DNA of 64,000 bases from a virus (IMGVR_UViG_3300021389_000014:1-64000); one strand, 5' to 3'; shown: positions 28,724 through 38,716, counted from the first letter of the stretch. Program-made: numbers and translations. Notes: generated from the sequence alone by a model not told the origin.

Positions 28724-31078
28724 ATGATATATACCGTTGATTTCAGCAATCCCGCAAAAACTCCTATATTGGTTAACATTGGCGAATTAGACAATTCTAC
28801 TTCTCTTTCCCTAGTTGGCAAAAACTACACAAGATATGGCGAAGTTTTTGCAGAAAATTATGTTCATTTACTTGAGCATTTTGCATATAGCGATCCTCCT
28901 TTGAATCCAGTAGAAGGCCAGATTTGGTATAAATCGGATGAGCAGTTGTTAAAAGTTTACGACGGAACACAATGGAAAGGTCTGACAGAGGGCGGCGATG
29001 CAGGTCCAACTGTTAAAAATGTATATTATGTTTCTGAAAGTGGAAGTGATTCTAACACTGGAGAATCTCTTGGTCAATCGTTTTTGACTATAGACCGTGC
29101 GTTGGAGAGAATACACGAAATTGATACAGAAGCAACGGAATATCGTCATCCTGTTACTATTTTTGTAAAAAGCGGAACATACACAATAAACAATCCGGTT
29201 GTAGTTCCAGAGAATGTTTCTATTGTTGGTGATAATCTACGTTCAGTGAACATAATGCCACAAAATGCAGACCAAGATATATTTTGGGTTAAGAATGCAG
29301 ACTATTTTGCAAATATGACATTTAGAAATCATGTATCGCCAAGTGCTGCTATTGCGTTTCCTCCTGATGGAAGTGCCGGAAGAATAACCACTAGCCCATA
29401 TGTGCAAAATTGTTCAAGCATAACGACAACAGGAACGGGTATGCGAGTTGACGGAGACCATACAGAAGGTCTAAAATCTATGGTTGTTGATGCATTCACC
29501 CAATATAATCAAGGTGGTATTGGTATTCATATGCTTAATCGCGGAAATACTCAATTGGTTTCTGTATTTACTATTTGCTGTGATAAAGCAATAATGTGTG
29601 AAAGTGGTGGATTTTGTTCGTTGACTAACAGCAATTCGAGTTTTGGGAATTACGCACTTGCATGTGACGGCGTTAGTTCACCAATATATACCGCTAATGT
29701 AGTTTCGCAAGATGCGGTTAATATTTTCACCTTTAACAATTTAACAAGAAAGCCTACCATTGGCGATGCCGTTAGTTTTGCCGGAGATGCAAATTATTAT
29801 ACCGTATTCGAAACAAGTGATTTAAGTATAGATAATACCGCAATATTTTCTCCATCTTATACCACACAGTCTTCCACACTGCAAAACTCACGTCAGACTA
29901 TATTGGACAATGCAGATATTTTAAAATCACAAACCATTGAATTCATAGTTACTAATTATCCAGACTTGGATTTTGATCAATTCTTGTGTTCCAGAGATGT
30001 TGGGATTGTACTTAATTCTATAGCGGATGATATGGTGTTTGGTTCTACTTATCTATCTACTGTTGCAGGAATAAGCTATTACAAAAATTCTGCTACCGAC
30101 GTAATTGATTTACAATTAACAGAAACAGTTGATGCAATTGATTTCTTAAAAAACAAAGTATTATCCTTGTTTTCCGGAACGAATACAGTTACTAGTAGAA
30201 TTGCAGAAAACTTCAACATAATACTAAACATTCTTCAAAATGGTAAATTATCTGCAGTTGACCCAGCGTATACTGATCCAGAAGTAGTAAATCAAAATGC
30301 GGTATATGCAAAAAACATGCTTATAGCAAATAGGCCATTTGTCGTGGCAGAAGCTGCGGCATATATGAGCGCAAATTATCCAAGTTATATATACGATATT
30401 GCAGAATTTAACGAAAATATAGAATACATATACAACGCCATGATATATGATATTCTTTATTTTTCAAATAAAGAAACAGCAGATGCTGCTGACGAATTCT
30501 TTAATGGAGGATTTATGGAGATTCCAGAACCCGACAGAACAAAATATGTAGATATGTTTATCTACTTGAAAAATATTACAAGAGACATACTTGGTAGTGT
30601 AAATATATCTCCAATTAATACTTCGCAGCCGCAAATCACTGCTCTGCCAGTAACAAACGAAACGCAAAAACAGCGCGCAGATTCGCTTTATGATATAGTT
30701 CTAGAGTTAATTGAGAATGGATACACTGTTACCGCCACGTTTGAAGAAGCTGCAACTGGAAGTTATGCATTGGGAGATGCGACTAACTTTCATCAATACA
30801 GTTTAATAACCGCATCGGGCCATACATTTGAATGGGTAGGTGCCGGAACTGACATCAATACCTCACTGCCATATCTTGGAGGCACAGCGATTGTTGAAAA
30901 TCAAGTATTGCAAGAAAATGGCGGAAAAGTATATTTTACCGGAACTGATGAACGTGGAGATTTTAAAATCGGAACTGATTTCACCATAAATAGAGCTAAA
31001 GGAACAATTGAAGGGCGCGTTTTCCGTAGAAGTTTGTATGGAATACTGACACCTTATATATTGGCATTACAGGAGTAA
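28724..31078 (+). CDS. tail fiber protein with beta-helix domain
   Basis: 784 residues. Residues 1-90 share their plan with the N-terminus of the 33447 protein: YTVDFSNPAKTPILV, TSLSLVGKNYTRYGEVFAEN, PVEGQIWYKSDEQLLKVYDG. This is probably the common attachment domain. Residues ~100-340 start with YYVSESGSDSNTG, then SFLTIDRALERI, TIFVKSGTYTINNPVVVP and VSIVGDN, which is the start of a pectate-lyase-like right-handed beta-helix. A helical segment (~380-640) follows, then a short C-terminal beta domain with GDFKIGTDFTINRAKGTI. Likely a receptor-binding or glycan-cleaving fiber. Confidence 0.7.
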   Translation: MIYTVDFSNPAKTPILVNIGELDNSTSLSLVGKNYTRYGEVFAENYVHLLEHFAYSDPPLNPVEGQIWYKSDEQLLKVYDGTQWKGLTEGGDAGPTVKNVYYVSESGSDSNTGESLGQSFLTIDRALERIHEIDTEATEYRHPVTIFVKSGTYTINNPVVVPENVSIVGDNLRSVNIMPQNADQDIFWVKNADYFANMTFRNHVSPSAAIAFPPDGSAGRITTSPYVQNCSSITTTGTGMRVDGDHTEGLKSMVVDAFTQYNQGGIGIHMLNRGNTQLVSVFTICCDKAIMCESGGFCSLTNSNSSFGNYALACDGVSSPIYTANVVSQDAVNIFTFNNLTRKPTIGDAVSFAGDANYYTVFETSDLSIDNTAIFSPSYTTQSSTLQNSRQTILDNADILKSQTIEFIVTNYPDLDFDQFLCSRDVGIVLNSIADDMVFGSTYLSTVAGISYYKNSATDVIDLQLTETVDAIDFLKNKVLSLFSGTNTVTSRIAENFNIILNILQNGKLSAVDPAYTDPEVVNQNAVYAKNMLIANRPFVVAEAAAYMSANYPSYIYDIAEFNENIEYIYNAMIYDILYFSNKETADAADEFFNGGFMEIPEPDRTKYVDMFIYLKNITRDILGSVNISPINTSQPQITALPVTNETQKQRADSLYDIVLELIENGYTVTATFEEAATGSYALGDATNFHQYSLITASGHTFEWVGAGTDINTSLPYLGGTAIVENQVLQENGGKVYFTGTDERGDFKIGTDFTINRAKGTIEGRVFRRSLYGILTPYILALQE

Positions 31079-31087
31079 GAAAACAAA

Positions 31088-31429
31088 ATGGCTTCACCAT
31101 TATTACCGTTAAACAAATTTTTAAATGTTGCTACTAAAGTAACAACCGTTGACCAGATAGCTTACACGGTTCCTTCGGGAATTTCTTCTATCGTGCTGTC
31201 GGCTATATGCACAAATTATACTGGAAACCCAGCGACACTAAACGTAAGAATTTCAAAAGCAGGAACAAGTTATTATCTTATTCCAAATATTGAATTGCCA
31301 GCAAATGAAGTAATGGATATTATTTCTGGAAGAATGGTTTTGACCGAGGGCGATCAAATTATTATAAAATCTAATATTGCAGATTCTGTTGATTTCGTTA
31401 TGAGTCTGAATGAATCGGCAAATGAGTAA
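31088..31429 (+). CDS. small virion or fiber accessory protein
   Basis: 113 residues, beta-rich, with no Cys and no membrane segment. The motif ending in LPANEVMDIISGRMVLTEGDQI resembles short beta-sandwich proteins found among tail fiber genes of marine T4-like phages. Nine bases after the beta-helix fiber and ten before the collagen-like fiber, so it is probably a fiber tip or joint. No function is directly shown. Confidence 0.55.
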   Translation: MASPLLPLNKFLNVATKVTTVDQIAYTVPSGISSIVLSAICTNYTGNPATLNVRISKAGTSYYLIPNIELPANEVMDIISGRMVLTEGDQIIIKSNIADSVDFVMSLNESANE

Positions 31430-31438
31430 GGAAAATAA

Positions 31439-32791
31439 ATGAGTGGTTATAAATCTAGATATCCGATAACTGGCCGTTACAAAAATACTGATTTTGATGA
31501 ATTAACGGCAGTCAGATATGATTATGTTAAGCCTGCGGAAAGTGAACCAAATCTTGGACTTCCTGCGGCTGATGGTTATGCCCTTTTGGGAAACACGAAT
31601 GGAACAAGATATTGGGCATTTGTCAATACAGGAGGTTCAGAAGGACCTCCAGGACCCCCAGGACCTCCAGGAGCAGTCATTGATCCAGAGACTGGGTTTG
31701 TTATTGGCCCACCTGGACCCACGGGATACGCCGGAAGCCGTGGAGCTACTGGACCCGTTGGTCCGGTAGGCGCTACAGGTACTCCAGGATTGCTTGGTGA
31801 TACTGGACCGATTGGGCCTGTAGGATATGTGGGTTCAAAAGGTGCGCCAGGAACCCCAGGAATCGCTCAAGTTGGATATACTGGTTCTGCCGGAGAAAAT
31901 GCAACTGGATACAGTGGTTCGTCAGGAGCAGACGGGTCAAGCGGTGTTCCTAGTGCTATAACAAGTGAAACAGTTGTTCCTAGTACAACTATTTCCGAAT
32001 ATGTTTTTTTTAACATACCTTCTTATTCTTCATCTGTCTTCGTAGATTGGAAATTTACAAGTTACTTAAATAGTCCATATTATATATCTTTATTTGTTGA
32101 CGACTATGAATATACTGGTAATGTTTTGTCATATAGCACGGGGCCGCAAGGCGATGATCCCTATCCGGTTTCTGAAGAACAAAGTTTAATGATAAACATG
32201 AACGATGGGACAGTTTTTAAAGTATGGTCCACCGACACCGTAGACACAGCATACGCGTCCCCAGATGAAAAAAGGTCTGGTATTACGAGAATGGGAACTC
32301 TTAATTCTAGGGTAACTGAAATTAAAGTTGCGATAAAAACACTGGCATCCGGTGTTACTACAGTTGACGGAAGTACGGCAGATATTCCTGATATAAATGT
32401 ATATTATGATAACCCACAGGCAGAAACTGGAACAATCCCGCCTCCAGAAGGTGGAACAGAAATAATACAAAGTATTGTTTCAGATCAGGTATATACCACT
32501 ATACAGTATCCAGCGTATACGGCACAGGTTTTCTCTAGGTTTACTGCTGGCCAAGTCTCTGACAGAGAACCAGTAGGTTCGTTGACTGTTAGCGCATATA
32601 TTAGACAAAATTCGAGTTCTAATTGGCAAATAGTAGGAACAAGAACGAGCGATCTTGTTAATTTTGGTGCTACCCCGCAGTTCATTAATATTAATTTCAC
32701 TGTCCCAGACAACTGGGAATACAAATTTGTATATTTTGCAAATACTCTCGACGTAAGTAATCCGAGTGGAACGGCAACGATTGTGTGGTAA
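31439..32791 (+). CDS. collagen-like tail fiber protein
   Basis: 450 residues. An N-terminal ~65-residue domain ends in GYALLGNTNGTRYWAFV, a fiber repeat motif. Residues ~70-165 hold collagen-type Gly-X-Y repeats (for example GPPGPPGPPGA and GATGPVGPVGATGTPG) with one break around VIDPETGFVIG, giving a triple-helical rod. The C-terminal ~280 residues are Ser/Thr/Tyr-rich beta sequence that could be the receptor-binding end. The Gly-X-Y region is locally GC-rich. Confidence 0.8.
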   Translation: MSGYKSRYPITGRYKNTDFDELTAVRYDYVKPAESEPNLGLPAADGYALLGNTNGTRYWAFVNTGGSEGPPGPPGPPGAVIDPETGFVIGPPGPTGYAGSRGATGPVGPVGATGTPGLLGDTGPIGPVGYVGSKGAPGTPGIAQVGYTGSAGENATGYSGSSGADGSSGVPSAITSETVVPSTTISEYVFFNIPSYSSSVFVDWKFTSYLNSPYYISLFVDDYEYTGNVLSYSTGPQGDDPYPVSEEQSLMINMNDGTVFKVWSTDTVDTAYASPDEKRSGITRMGTLNSRVTEIKVAIKTLASGVTTVDGSTADIPDINVYYDNPQAETGTIPPPEGGTEIIQSIVSDQVYTTIQYPAYTAQVFSRFTAGQVSDREPVGSLTVSAYIRQNSSSNWQIVGTRTSDLVNFGATPQFININFTVPDNWEYKFVYFANTLDVSNPSGTATIVW

Positions 32792-32818
32792 AATATGTTA
32801 ACAGTACAGATAATTAAA

Positions 32819-32826
32819 CATAAATA
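32819..32826 (+). promoter_or_regulatory. late promoter-like motif (CATAAATA)
   Basis: One mismatch from TATAAATA, 25 bases before the start at 32851. Confidence 0.45.
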
Positions 32827-32850
32827 CTTTTATATTGATAAGGAAATGGA

Positions 32851-33246
32851 ATGCAACATTATATAACGTATGATAAAACAACTGGAATGATAAAAACGTC
32901 AGGATGCGTTGACGATATAAGTCAGGTTAGGTTAAGAAATAACTGCGAGTTGGTAAAAGTGGGTGGACTTGTAAAATCAAATTTGCATTATGTTGATCTA
33001 GTTACAAAAAAAGTAAAAAAAAGGCCACAAAACACTTGGCAATCGGGGATTTCGGTTTCGGTGAACGAATCCTTTATATTTGAAAATGTTCCTAACGAAA
33101 CTTCAGTTTATATTGATGATGATTTTCTTGCTACGATTTCTGACGGAACGTTGGAGTTGGATATACCATTAGCTGGATTATACAAATTAAAAATTGATCC
33201 GCCATTTCCGTATTATGAACATATTGTAAAAGTAGAGGTGGTTTAA
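32851..33246 (+). CDS. uncharacterised small virion-region protein
   Basis: 131 residues, with ATG preceded by AAGGAAATGG. Predominantly beta, with an immunoglobulin-like feel in the last 70 residues (NESFIFENVPNETSVYIDDD, ending LAGLYKLKIDPPFPYYEH). It is first in a three-gene unit with the 62-residue gene at 33248 and the fiber at 33447, so a fiber accessory or assembly role is likely by context. Confidence 0.55.
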   Translation: MQHYITYDKTTGMIKTSGCVDDISQVRLRNNCELVKVGGLVKSNLHYVDLVTKKVKKRPQNTWQSGISVSVNESFIFENVPNETSVYIDDDFLATISDGTLELDIPLAGLYKLKIDPPFPYYEHIVKVEVV

Positions 33247-33247
33247 T

Positions 33248-33436
33248 ATGCCAAAAATAACAGCAGACATAACGAAATTAAAAGAAAAAAAGAATTCCGA
33301 AACTGATGCAAACAGGATGCAGGCGTATCGCGAAGAATCTGATCCGCTATTCTTTAAAGCCCATCGTGGAGAAATTGAACTTCAGGAATGGTCTGACAAA
33401 ATCCAAGAAATAAAGCAAAGGTTCCCAAAAGTATGA
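33248..33436 (+). CDS. small helical fiber-region protein
   Basis: 62 residues: a charged N-terminal helix, then DPLFFKAHRGEIELQEWSDK and a basic IQEIKQRFP ending. Short proteins with this RGEI...W..K..EIK pattern occur beside phage tail or fiber genes and look like assembly chaperones, though I cannot name a family with certainty. One base separates it from the gene upstream and ten from the fiber downstream. Confidence 0.55.
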   Translation: MPKITADITKLKEKKNSETDANRMQAYREESDPLFFKAHRGEIELQEWSDKIQEIKQRFPKV

Positions 33437-33446
33437 GAGACATAAT

Positions 33447-35570
33447 ATGAGTTATTCAATAAATTATTCCGATTTATCAAAAGTTCCATTAATAATAGAA
33501 GATGGAACAATAAACGCAACTACAGACTTGGCATTGCTGGGAAGAAGTGTCGGCGGCTACGGGCAATATATTGCGCAAAACTTTTTACACTTAGTAGAAA
33601 ATTTTGCAAGCCCGACACCACCAGAGGCTCCGACTCATGGCCAGATGTGGTATGATTCCCAGAACGATTTGCTAAAATATTATAATACAAGTAGTCAATG
33701 GAAAAATGTAAATTCAAGCAATGTGAATGCGTTTGGTCCTCCAGAAATAACCGGAGACACCACCCTAAATTACGCATCTGCCGAAGGCGACATTTGGTAT
33801 GATACCACAAAGGATTATCTTTATATCTATGCAGAAGGCCAGTGGTTGAATATTCTACAATTTGACCAAAATAATCGCTTTTTTATGGGAAATCGCTACG
33901 ACAATGTGGGAACTCTTCATAAAACTATGGAATTTATAGTTAATGGAAAAGTTGTTTACATTCTTTCAACCGACGATCAAGAATGGATACCAAGTTCTTA
34001 TGGGACTACAGCCGAAAGATTGCCAGATGGTAGACTGATGGTTTCGGATTATCCCCTTGTTAAGAAGGGTATAAATTTAAATTATGATCGTTCATATAAC
34101 TTGCATTATTATTATGTTACTATGTTAAACGAATTAACAGTTGACGTTGGGTTGGGAGATGTATACTTAGAACAAAATCAATTTGACGGAAATGGTCCTG
34201 GATTCACATTTAGGCCAAGCAGTGACCCAGATGATCAATCAAGTTTCTTTTCTCTTAGAAGTTTTGCAAATGATTCCAAACTTTGGGTTGGTTCAGAATC
34301 CACCACAGTTGCAAAAAATAATTTTGCTGTAGGATTTACTGGCGATAACGGCGAAGAACACGATTTAACAAAATATAACTTTGTTGTTGATACTGATGGA
34401 AATATAAATGCTTCTAGCATCCAGCTATCGGGGAATGCAGTTGTTTTGGGAGATGTAAGTGCTGCGACCGCCTCTGGTGATTGGATTGCAACAGTGGACG
34501 ATGTAACTGAAGGAACCTCTTTAGAAAAAATAATAACACCTGCTACGTTACGACAAGGAATAGCTCCAGTTACATATTTTGGAGAAAATACTAAAATCGT
34601 AAAAACAGAAAGAAAATCAAAAGCTGGCGGAACATATGAAATTTTGGAACATATAGTTAATGACGAAATTGTAAAAATTACATATGCATATGATACATAT
34701 ACTTTAATTGAATTCAATGATAGTGAACTAGACTACCAAGGAAGACAGTTGAATACTATGTTTAATACTATTATCCCAGGTGATAATTTTCCTTCTAGTG
34801 TTTTATCTATTATTAATCCTACTAGTGCGGAAGATTTGACAGCTTCATTGCAAGTTGGAAGAAAAGCTCTTCCTGCTGATCATGACCCAGAACAACCTAG
34901 ACTTTATAATCTTAATTATATACTAAGTGACACTATGACCGATGTGTATTACGACCCAGCTAATCCAGATGAAAATGTGGTATATACTGGTGGTCAGCGT
35001 GTTTCAAAATCTCTTTCATTTGGTTCGAGATATTCTACTACGGTAACGGCTGATGTATATTCGGCAGGAGACCCAGAACATGTTCAGGAAGAAGGAGTTT
35101 GGAAGGACGTTGTTACGATTCCTATAAGAGTTAGATATCGTGAATGGATACCATTATATAATTTTGAAATAAACGTTTTTTCGAATTTCATAAACGCAAA
35201 CTCATTTTCTGTTCGTGCAGTTCAAGAAGAAATACCAAATGTCGAAGTTGTTAAAGAATTTTTTACTAAAACTTGGGATATTGCAAATATTTCAAATTAT
35301 TCCTCAACTGATTTTATCTATAAATTTGTCTATGCTCCGTCAATATATGCATTTCTTGATCCGTTGTATGAATCTAATGGAAATTACACAGATGTCTCCA
35401 TAAAAATTCAAACACAAATCCCTACCGGAACGTTTGGCGCTGGAACCGAAATAAAAGTTTTTGAAGCGTATGGCACTGCTGAACTTGGGTATATGGCTTA
35501 TAGTGATTATCAAATCCGGGGCACCGCGAATGATTATGATGTTGAACGTTTAAAAAATATAGACGCATAA
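33447..35570 (+). CDS. tail fiber protein, N-terminal paralogue of the 28724 protein
   Basis: 707 residues. Residues 1-90 repeat the attachment-domain plan of the 28724 fiber: NYSDLSKVPLIIEDG, TDLALLGRSVGGYGQYIAQN, HLVENFASPTPPEAPTHGQM, WYDSQNDLLKYYN. A second copy of the GDIWYDTTKDYLYIYAEGQW type follows at ~110-135. Residues ~330-385 read like phage fiber trunk sequence (NINASSIQLSGNAVVLGDVS, TPATLRQGI). The C-terminal half is beta-rich and unlike the other fiber, consistent with a different receptor specificity on the same mount. Confidence 0.7.
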   Translation: MSYSINYSDLSKVPLIIEDGTINATTDLALLGRSVGGYGQYIAQNFLHLVENFASPTPPEAPTHGQMWYDSQNDLLKYYNTSSQWKNVNSSNVNAFGPPEITGDTTLNYASAEGDIWYDTTKDYLYIYAEGQWLNILQFDQNNRFFMGNRYDNVGTLHKTMEFIVNGKVVYILSTDDQEWIPSSYGTTAERLPDGRLMVSDYPLVKKGINLNYDRSYNLHYYYVTMLNELTVDVGLGDVYLEQNQFDGNGPGFTFRPSSDPDDQSSFFSLRSFANDSKLWVGSESTTVAKNNFAVGFTGDNGEEHDLTKYNFVVDTDGNINASSIQLSGNAVVLGDVSAATASGDWIATVDDVTEGTSLEKIITPATLRQGIAPVTYFGENTKIVKTERKSKAGGTYEILEHIVNDEIVKITYAYDTYTLIEFNDSELDYQGRQLNTMFNTIIPGDNFPSSVLSIINPTSAEDLTASLQVGRKALPADHDPEQPRLYNLNYILSDTMTDVYYDPANPDENVVYTGGQRVSKSLSFGSRYSTTVTADVYSAGDPEHVQEEGVWKDVVTIPIRVRYREWIPLYNFEINVFSNFINANSFSVRAVQEEIPNVEVVKEFFTKTWDIANISNYSSTDFIYKFVYAPSIYAFLDPLYESNGNYTDVSIKIQTQIPTGTFGAGTEIKVFEAYGTAELGYMAYSDYQIRGTANDYDVERLKNIDA

Positions 35571-35573
35571 TAC

Positions 35574-35602
35574 TTGACTCCTATGTATTTTTCGTGTATA
35601 AT
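35574..35602 (+). promoter_or_regulatory. early promoter for dsbA-polymerase
   Basis: -35 TTGACT and -10 TATAAT with a 17-base spacer, immediately after the last fiber gene. The shared 9-mer CGAATCATA follows at 35611-35619. Confidence 0.85.
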
Positions 35603-35632
35603 ATATCTTACGAATCATACATAGGAGAAGAT

Positions 35633-35884
35633 ATGACAAGAGTTTTTAACGATTCTGAAAAAACAAAAATTAAACAAGTTATCAAAGAAGGCGTAAGCAT
35701 AACCGGAGAGATAGAAGCTCTGCGAGGTGGCCTAAGCGATACGGTAAAAGCGGTTGCCGAAGAACTTGATATTAAACCTGCGCTGTTTCGTAAAGCAATT
35801 AAAATTGCACACAAAGCAGATGGACAAAAACAGCGCGAAGAGTTTGATGAACTGGATTCTATCTTACAAACGGTTTCGCAATAA
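35633..35884 (+). CDS. dsbA: DsbA-like double-stranded DNA-binding protein
   Basis: 83 residues from the ATG at 35633, preceded by AGGAGAAGAT; an upstream in-frame start lies inside the promoter. The pattern of helical EIEALRGGLSDTVKAVAEEL, then DIKPALFRKAIKIAHK and EFDELDSIL, matches T4 DsbA in layout and length (89 residues). T4 DsbA binds double-stranded DNA and affects late transcription. A terminator-like hairpin separates it from the polymerase gene, so this protein may be made in excess. Confidence 0.65.
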   Translation: MTRVFNDSEKTKIKQVIKEGVSITGEIEALRGGLSDTVKAVAEELDIKPALFRKAIKIAHKADGQKQREEFDELDSILQTVSQ

Positions 35885-35893
35885 TATACTGTC

Positions 35894-35926
35894 AACAGAC
35901 TGCATTAGCGGTCTGTTTTATTTTTT
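35894..35926 (+). terminator. terminator or attenuator between dsbA and gene 43
   Basis: AACAGAC / GTCTGTT stem (35894-35900, 35911-35917) followed by TTTATTTTTT. The polymerase start is only 13 bases further on and no new promoter is seen, so read-through must supply gene 43. Confidence 0.8.
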
Positions 35927-35938
35927 AAGGAGAATATA

Positions 35939-38716
35939 TTGAGTTATATTGATGCGTTTTTAGATAGAGAAAAGGACGCCATTCACATAGTTGAAAGACG
36001 AAATGGAAAGAGAATATTTTCAAAATTTCCAGTAAAATATGTCTTTTATTATCCAGACACAACGGGAAAATATACTAGCATTTTTGGTGAACGATTGACC
36101 AAAGTAACCTGCAATAACAAGAAAGAATTCAACCGTGAGAAAAAGATTAATAGTCACAAAAAGTTATACGAAAGCGACATAAATCCTCTTTTTAGATTTC
36201 TTGAAGAGAATTATACTGGAAAAGATGCTCCCGAACTTAACCTTGGATTTTTCGACTTGGAAGTCGATTTTAATAAAGAATTGGGATTTGCCCCGCCAGA
36301 CGATCCATTCAATCCTATTACTGCAATTGCACTTCATTTGACACATTTGGGTAAAACTATTTGCCTAGCTGTGAAGCCAAAAACACTGACTACTGAGCAA
36401 GCAAAAGAAATAATGGACAAATTTCCAGATTCGTATCTTATGGATTCTGAGGAAGATTTGCTACTGACTTTTCTTGACTTGATAGATGACGTTGATGTTC
36501 TCAGTGGTTGGAACAGCACAGGCTTTGATATCCCATATACAGTTAATAGAATTACTCGTATACTTGGAAGAGAATATAATAGGAAATTGTGTTTTTGGGA
36601 TCAATATCCTAGTCGTCGGGAATATGAAATGTATGGTAAGATGAATGAAACCTACGATCTTGTAGGACGCCAGCATCTTGATTATTTGGAATTATATAGA
36701 AAATATACATATCACGAAATGCACAGCTATAGTTTGGATGCAATTGGCGAATACGAATTGAACGAACGAAAGATAGCATACGAAGGGACTTTGGATAAAC
36801 TATACAACGAAGACTTTGAAAAATTCATTGATTATAACCGCCAAGACGTTGATTTGTTGGTAAATCTTGATAAAAAATTGCAATTCATTGATCTTGCCAA
36901 TGTTATTGCGCATGATAACTGCGTTATCTTACCAACAACAATGGGGTCTGTTGCGCAAATTGACCAAGCTATTGTGAACGAAGCACATAAACGAGGAATG
37001 ATTGTTCCAGATCGTGTTCGCAAGAATAACGACAAGTTTTCAAAAAAATCTAAGAAAATAGAAACAGAAGACTTGTATGATTACGATGACCGTGATTTTT
37101 TCGTAGATAGCGAAGAACCTGAAAATAAAATAAACGAAAACGAGTCGGTCGCTGGTGCCTACGTCGCTGTTCCAAAAACAGGGATACATGAATGGATTGG
37201 TAGCATTGACTTGAATTCACTTTATCCTAGTATTCTTCGTGCATTAAATATGAGTCCTGAAACGCTAGTCGGACAAATTCGGCTAGACTTGACCTCACAG
37301 ATGTTATCACAGTTTGAAAAAATTAGTGAGGCTTGGGATGGAAAGTTTGCCACACGAGAATACGAACTTGTCATGGAACGAGACCGCGAAACACTGTTAA
37401 AAGTTGATTTTCAAAATGGAGAAATTATCGAAGGCACTGGTGCGGAAATATACAAAATTATATTTTCAGAAGGACACCCTTGGATGCTGACTTCTAATGG
37501 AACTATATTTACAACAGAAATAAAAGGTATTATTCCAGGTTTGCTAGAAAGATGGTATAGTGAGCGTAAAGAATTACAAAAGAAAGCAAAATCTTTCAAA
37601 GGAGAAGACGAAGAACAGTTTAAGTTTTGGGATAAGCGTCAACTTGTTAAGAAAATTTTGCTTAACTCCCTGTATGGCGCACTTCTGAATGTAGGTAGCC
37701 GTTTCTTTGATGCTCGTCTTGGACAAAGCACTACGCTAACTGGTCGTTGTATAGATAGGCACATGGCTGCGATGGTTAATCAAGTCGTTACAGGAGATTA
37801 TGACTATAAAGGCAAAGCAGTTATTTATTGCGACACCGATAGTTCGTATTTTAGTGCTTATCCGATTTACAAGGAACAGATAGAAAGTGGTGAAGTAAAA
37901 TGGGATAGGGATACTGTTGTAGAACTTTATGATGCAATTTGTGAAGAAGTTAATAAAACTTTTCCTGAATACATGAGAAACAATCATCGTTGTCCTGATA
38001 GCTTTAATCATACTATTGCGGCAGGTCGTGAAATCGTTGGTTCGAAGGCAATTTTCATTAAAAAGAAAAGATATGCCATCATGGTTTATGACAATGAAGG
38101 GTTCCGAGAAGATAGCGGCAATACACCCGGTAAAGTAAAAGCCATGGGTCTTGATCTTAAAAGAAGCGATACGCCTACGTTTATGCAGAATTTCTTAAAA
38201 GACATTCTATTGATGATCCTAGAGGGTAGCAACGAAGAAGATATTATTTCTAAAATTAAAGATTTCAGAAAAGTCTTTAGAGACATGAAACCTTGGGAAA
38301 TAGGAACGCCAAAAAGAGTGAATAAACTCACATATTATTCTGGTTTAGAATATGGCAAAGATAAAGACGGTGACGAAATTTACAAAGGAAAGGCCAGAAT
38401 ACCTGGGCACGTTCGTGCAGCGATAAACTATAATCGTCTTCTTGATTTGCATAATGATAACTTTAGTATGCGTATTAGCGATGGCATGAAAACTATTGTT
38501 TGTAAATTAAAACAAAATCAACTTGGATTTACTAGTGTTGCAATTCCTATTGACGAATCGCGTATTCCGCATTGGTTTAAGGAATTGCCCTTTGATGTGG
38601 ATGCTATGGAAGAAGCGATCATTGATAAAAAAGTAAAAAATCTTATCGGTGTTCTAAAATGGAAGATAGAAAATAGTTACAACAAGACAAATTTTGACGA
38701 ATTGTTCGAATTTTAA
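35939..38716 (+). CDS. 43: gp43 family B DNA polymerase
   Basis: 925 residues against 898 in T4. The start is TTG at 35939, justified by AAGGAG six bases upstream; no ATG precedes the conserved sequence. Exonuclease motifs are FFDLEVDF (~105), GWNSTGFDIPY (~195) and YNRQDVDLL (~300). Polymerase motifs are DLNSLYPSIL (~423), KKILLNSLYG (~571) and YCDTDSS (~629). All catalytic acids are present, so both proofreading and synthesis should be active. It works with the gp45 clamp encoded next. The non-ATG start and the upstream hairpin suggest deliberately limited expression. Confidence 0.97.
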   Translation: MSYIDAFLDREKDAIHIVERRNGKRIFSKFPVKYVFYYPDTTGKYTSIFGERLTKVTCNNKKEFNREKKINSHKKLYESDINPLFRFLEENYTGKDAPELNLGFFDLEVDFNKELGFAPPDDPFNPITAIALHLTHLGKTICLAVKPKTLTTEQAKEIMDKFPDSYLMDSEEDLLLTFLDLIDDVDVLSGWNSTGFDIPYTVNRITRILGREYNRKLCFWDQYPSRREYEMYGKMNETYDLVGRQHLDYLELYRKYTYHEMHSYSLDAIGEYELNERKIAYEGTLDKLYNEDFEKFIDYNRQDVDLLVNLDKKLQFIDLANVIAHDNCVILPTTMGSVAQIDQAIVNEAHKRGMIVPDRVRKNNDKFSKKSKKIETEDLYDYDDRDFFVDSEEPENKINENESVAGAYVAVPKTGIHEWIGSIDLNSLYPSILRALNMSPETLVGQIRLDLTSQMLSQFEKISEAWDGKFATREYELVMERDRETLLKVDFQNGEIIEGTGAEIYKIIFSEGHPWMLTSNGTIFTTEIKGIIPGLLERWYSERKELQKKAKSFKGEDEEQFKFWDKRQLVKKILLNSLYGALLNVGSRFFDARLGQSTTLTGRCIDRHMAAMVNQVVTGDYDYKGKAVIYCDTDSSYFSAYPIYKEQIESGEVKWDRDTVVELYDAICEEVNKTFPEYMRNNHRCPDSFNHTIAAGREIVGSKAIFIKKKRYAIMVYDNEGFREDSGNTPGKVKAMGLDLKRSDTPTFMQNFLKDILLMILEGSNEEDIISKIKDFRKVFRDMKPWEIGTPKRVNKLTYYSGLEYGKDKDGDEIYKGKARIPGHVRAAINYNRLLDLHNDNFSMRISDGMKTIVCKLKQNQLGFTSVAIPIDESRIPHWFKELPFDVDAMEEAIIDKKVKNLIGVLKWKIENSYNKTNFDELFEF

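Noticed and set aside
31440-31770. Short tandem GGACCTCCAGG-type DNA repeats
   Set aside because: They are the coding repeats of the Gly-X-Y collagen-like stretch, not a CRISPR or separate repeat element.
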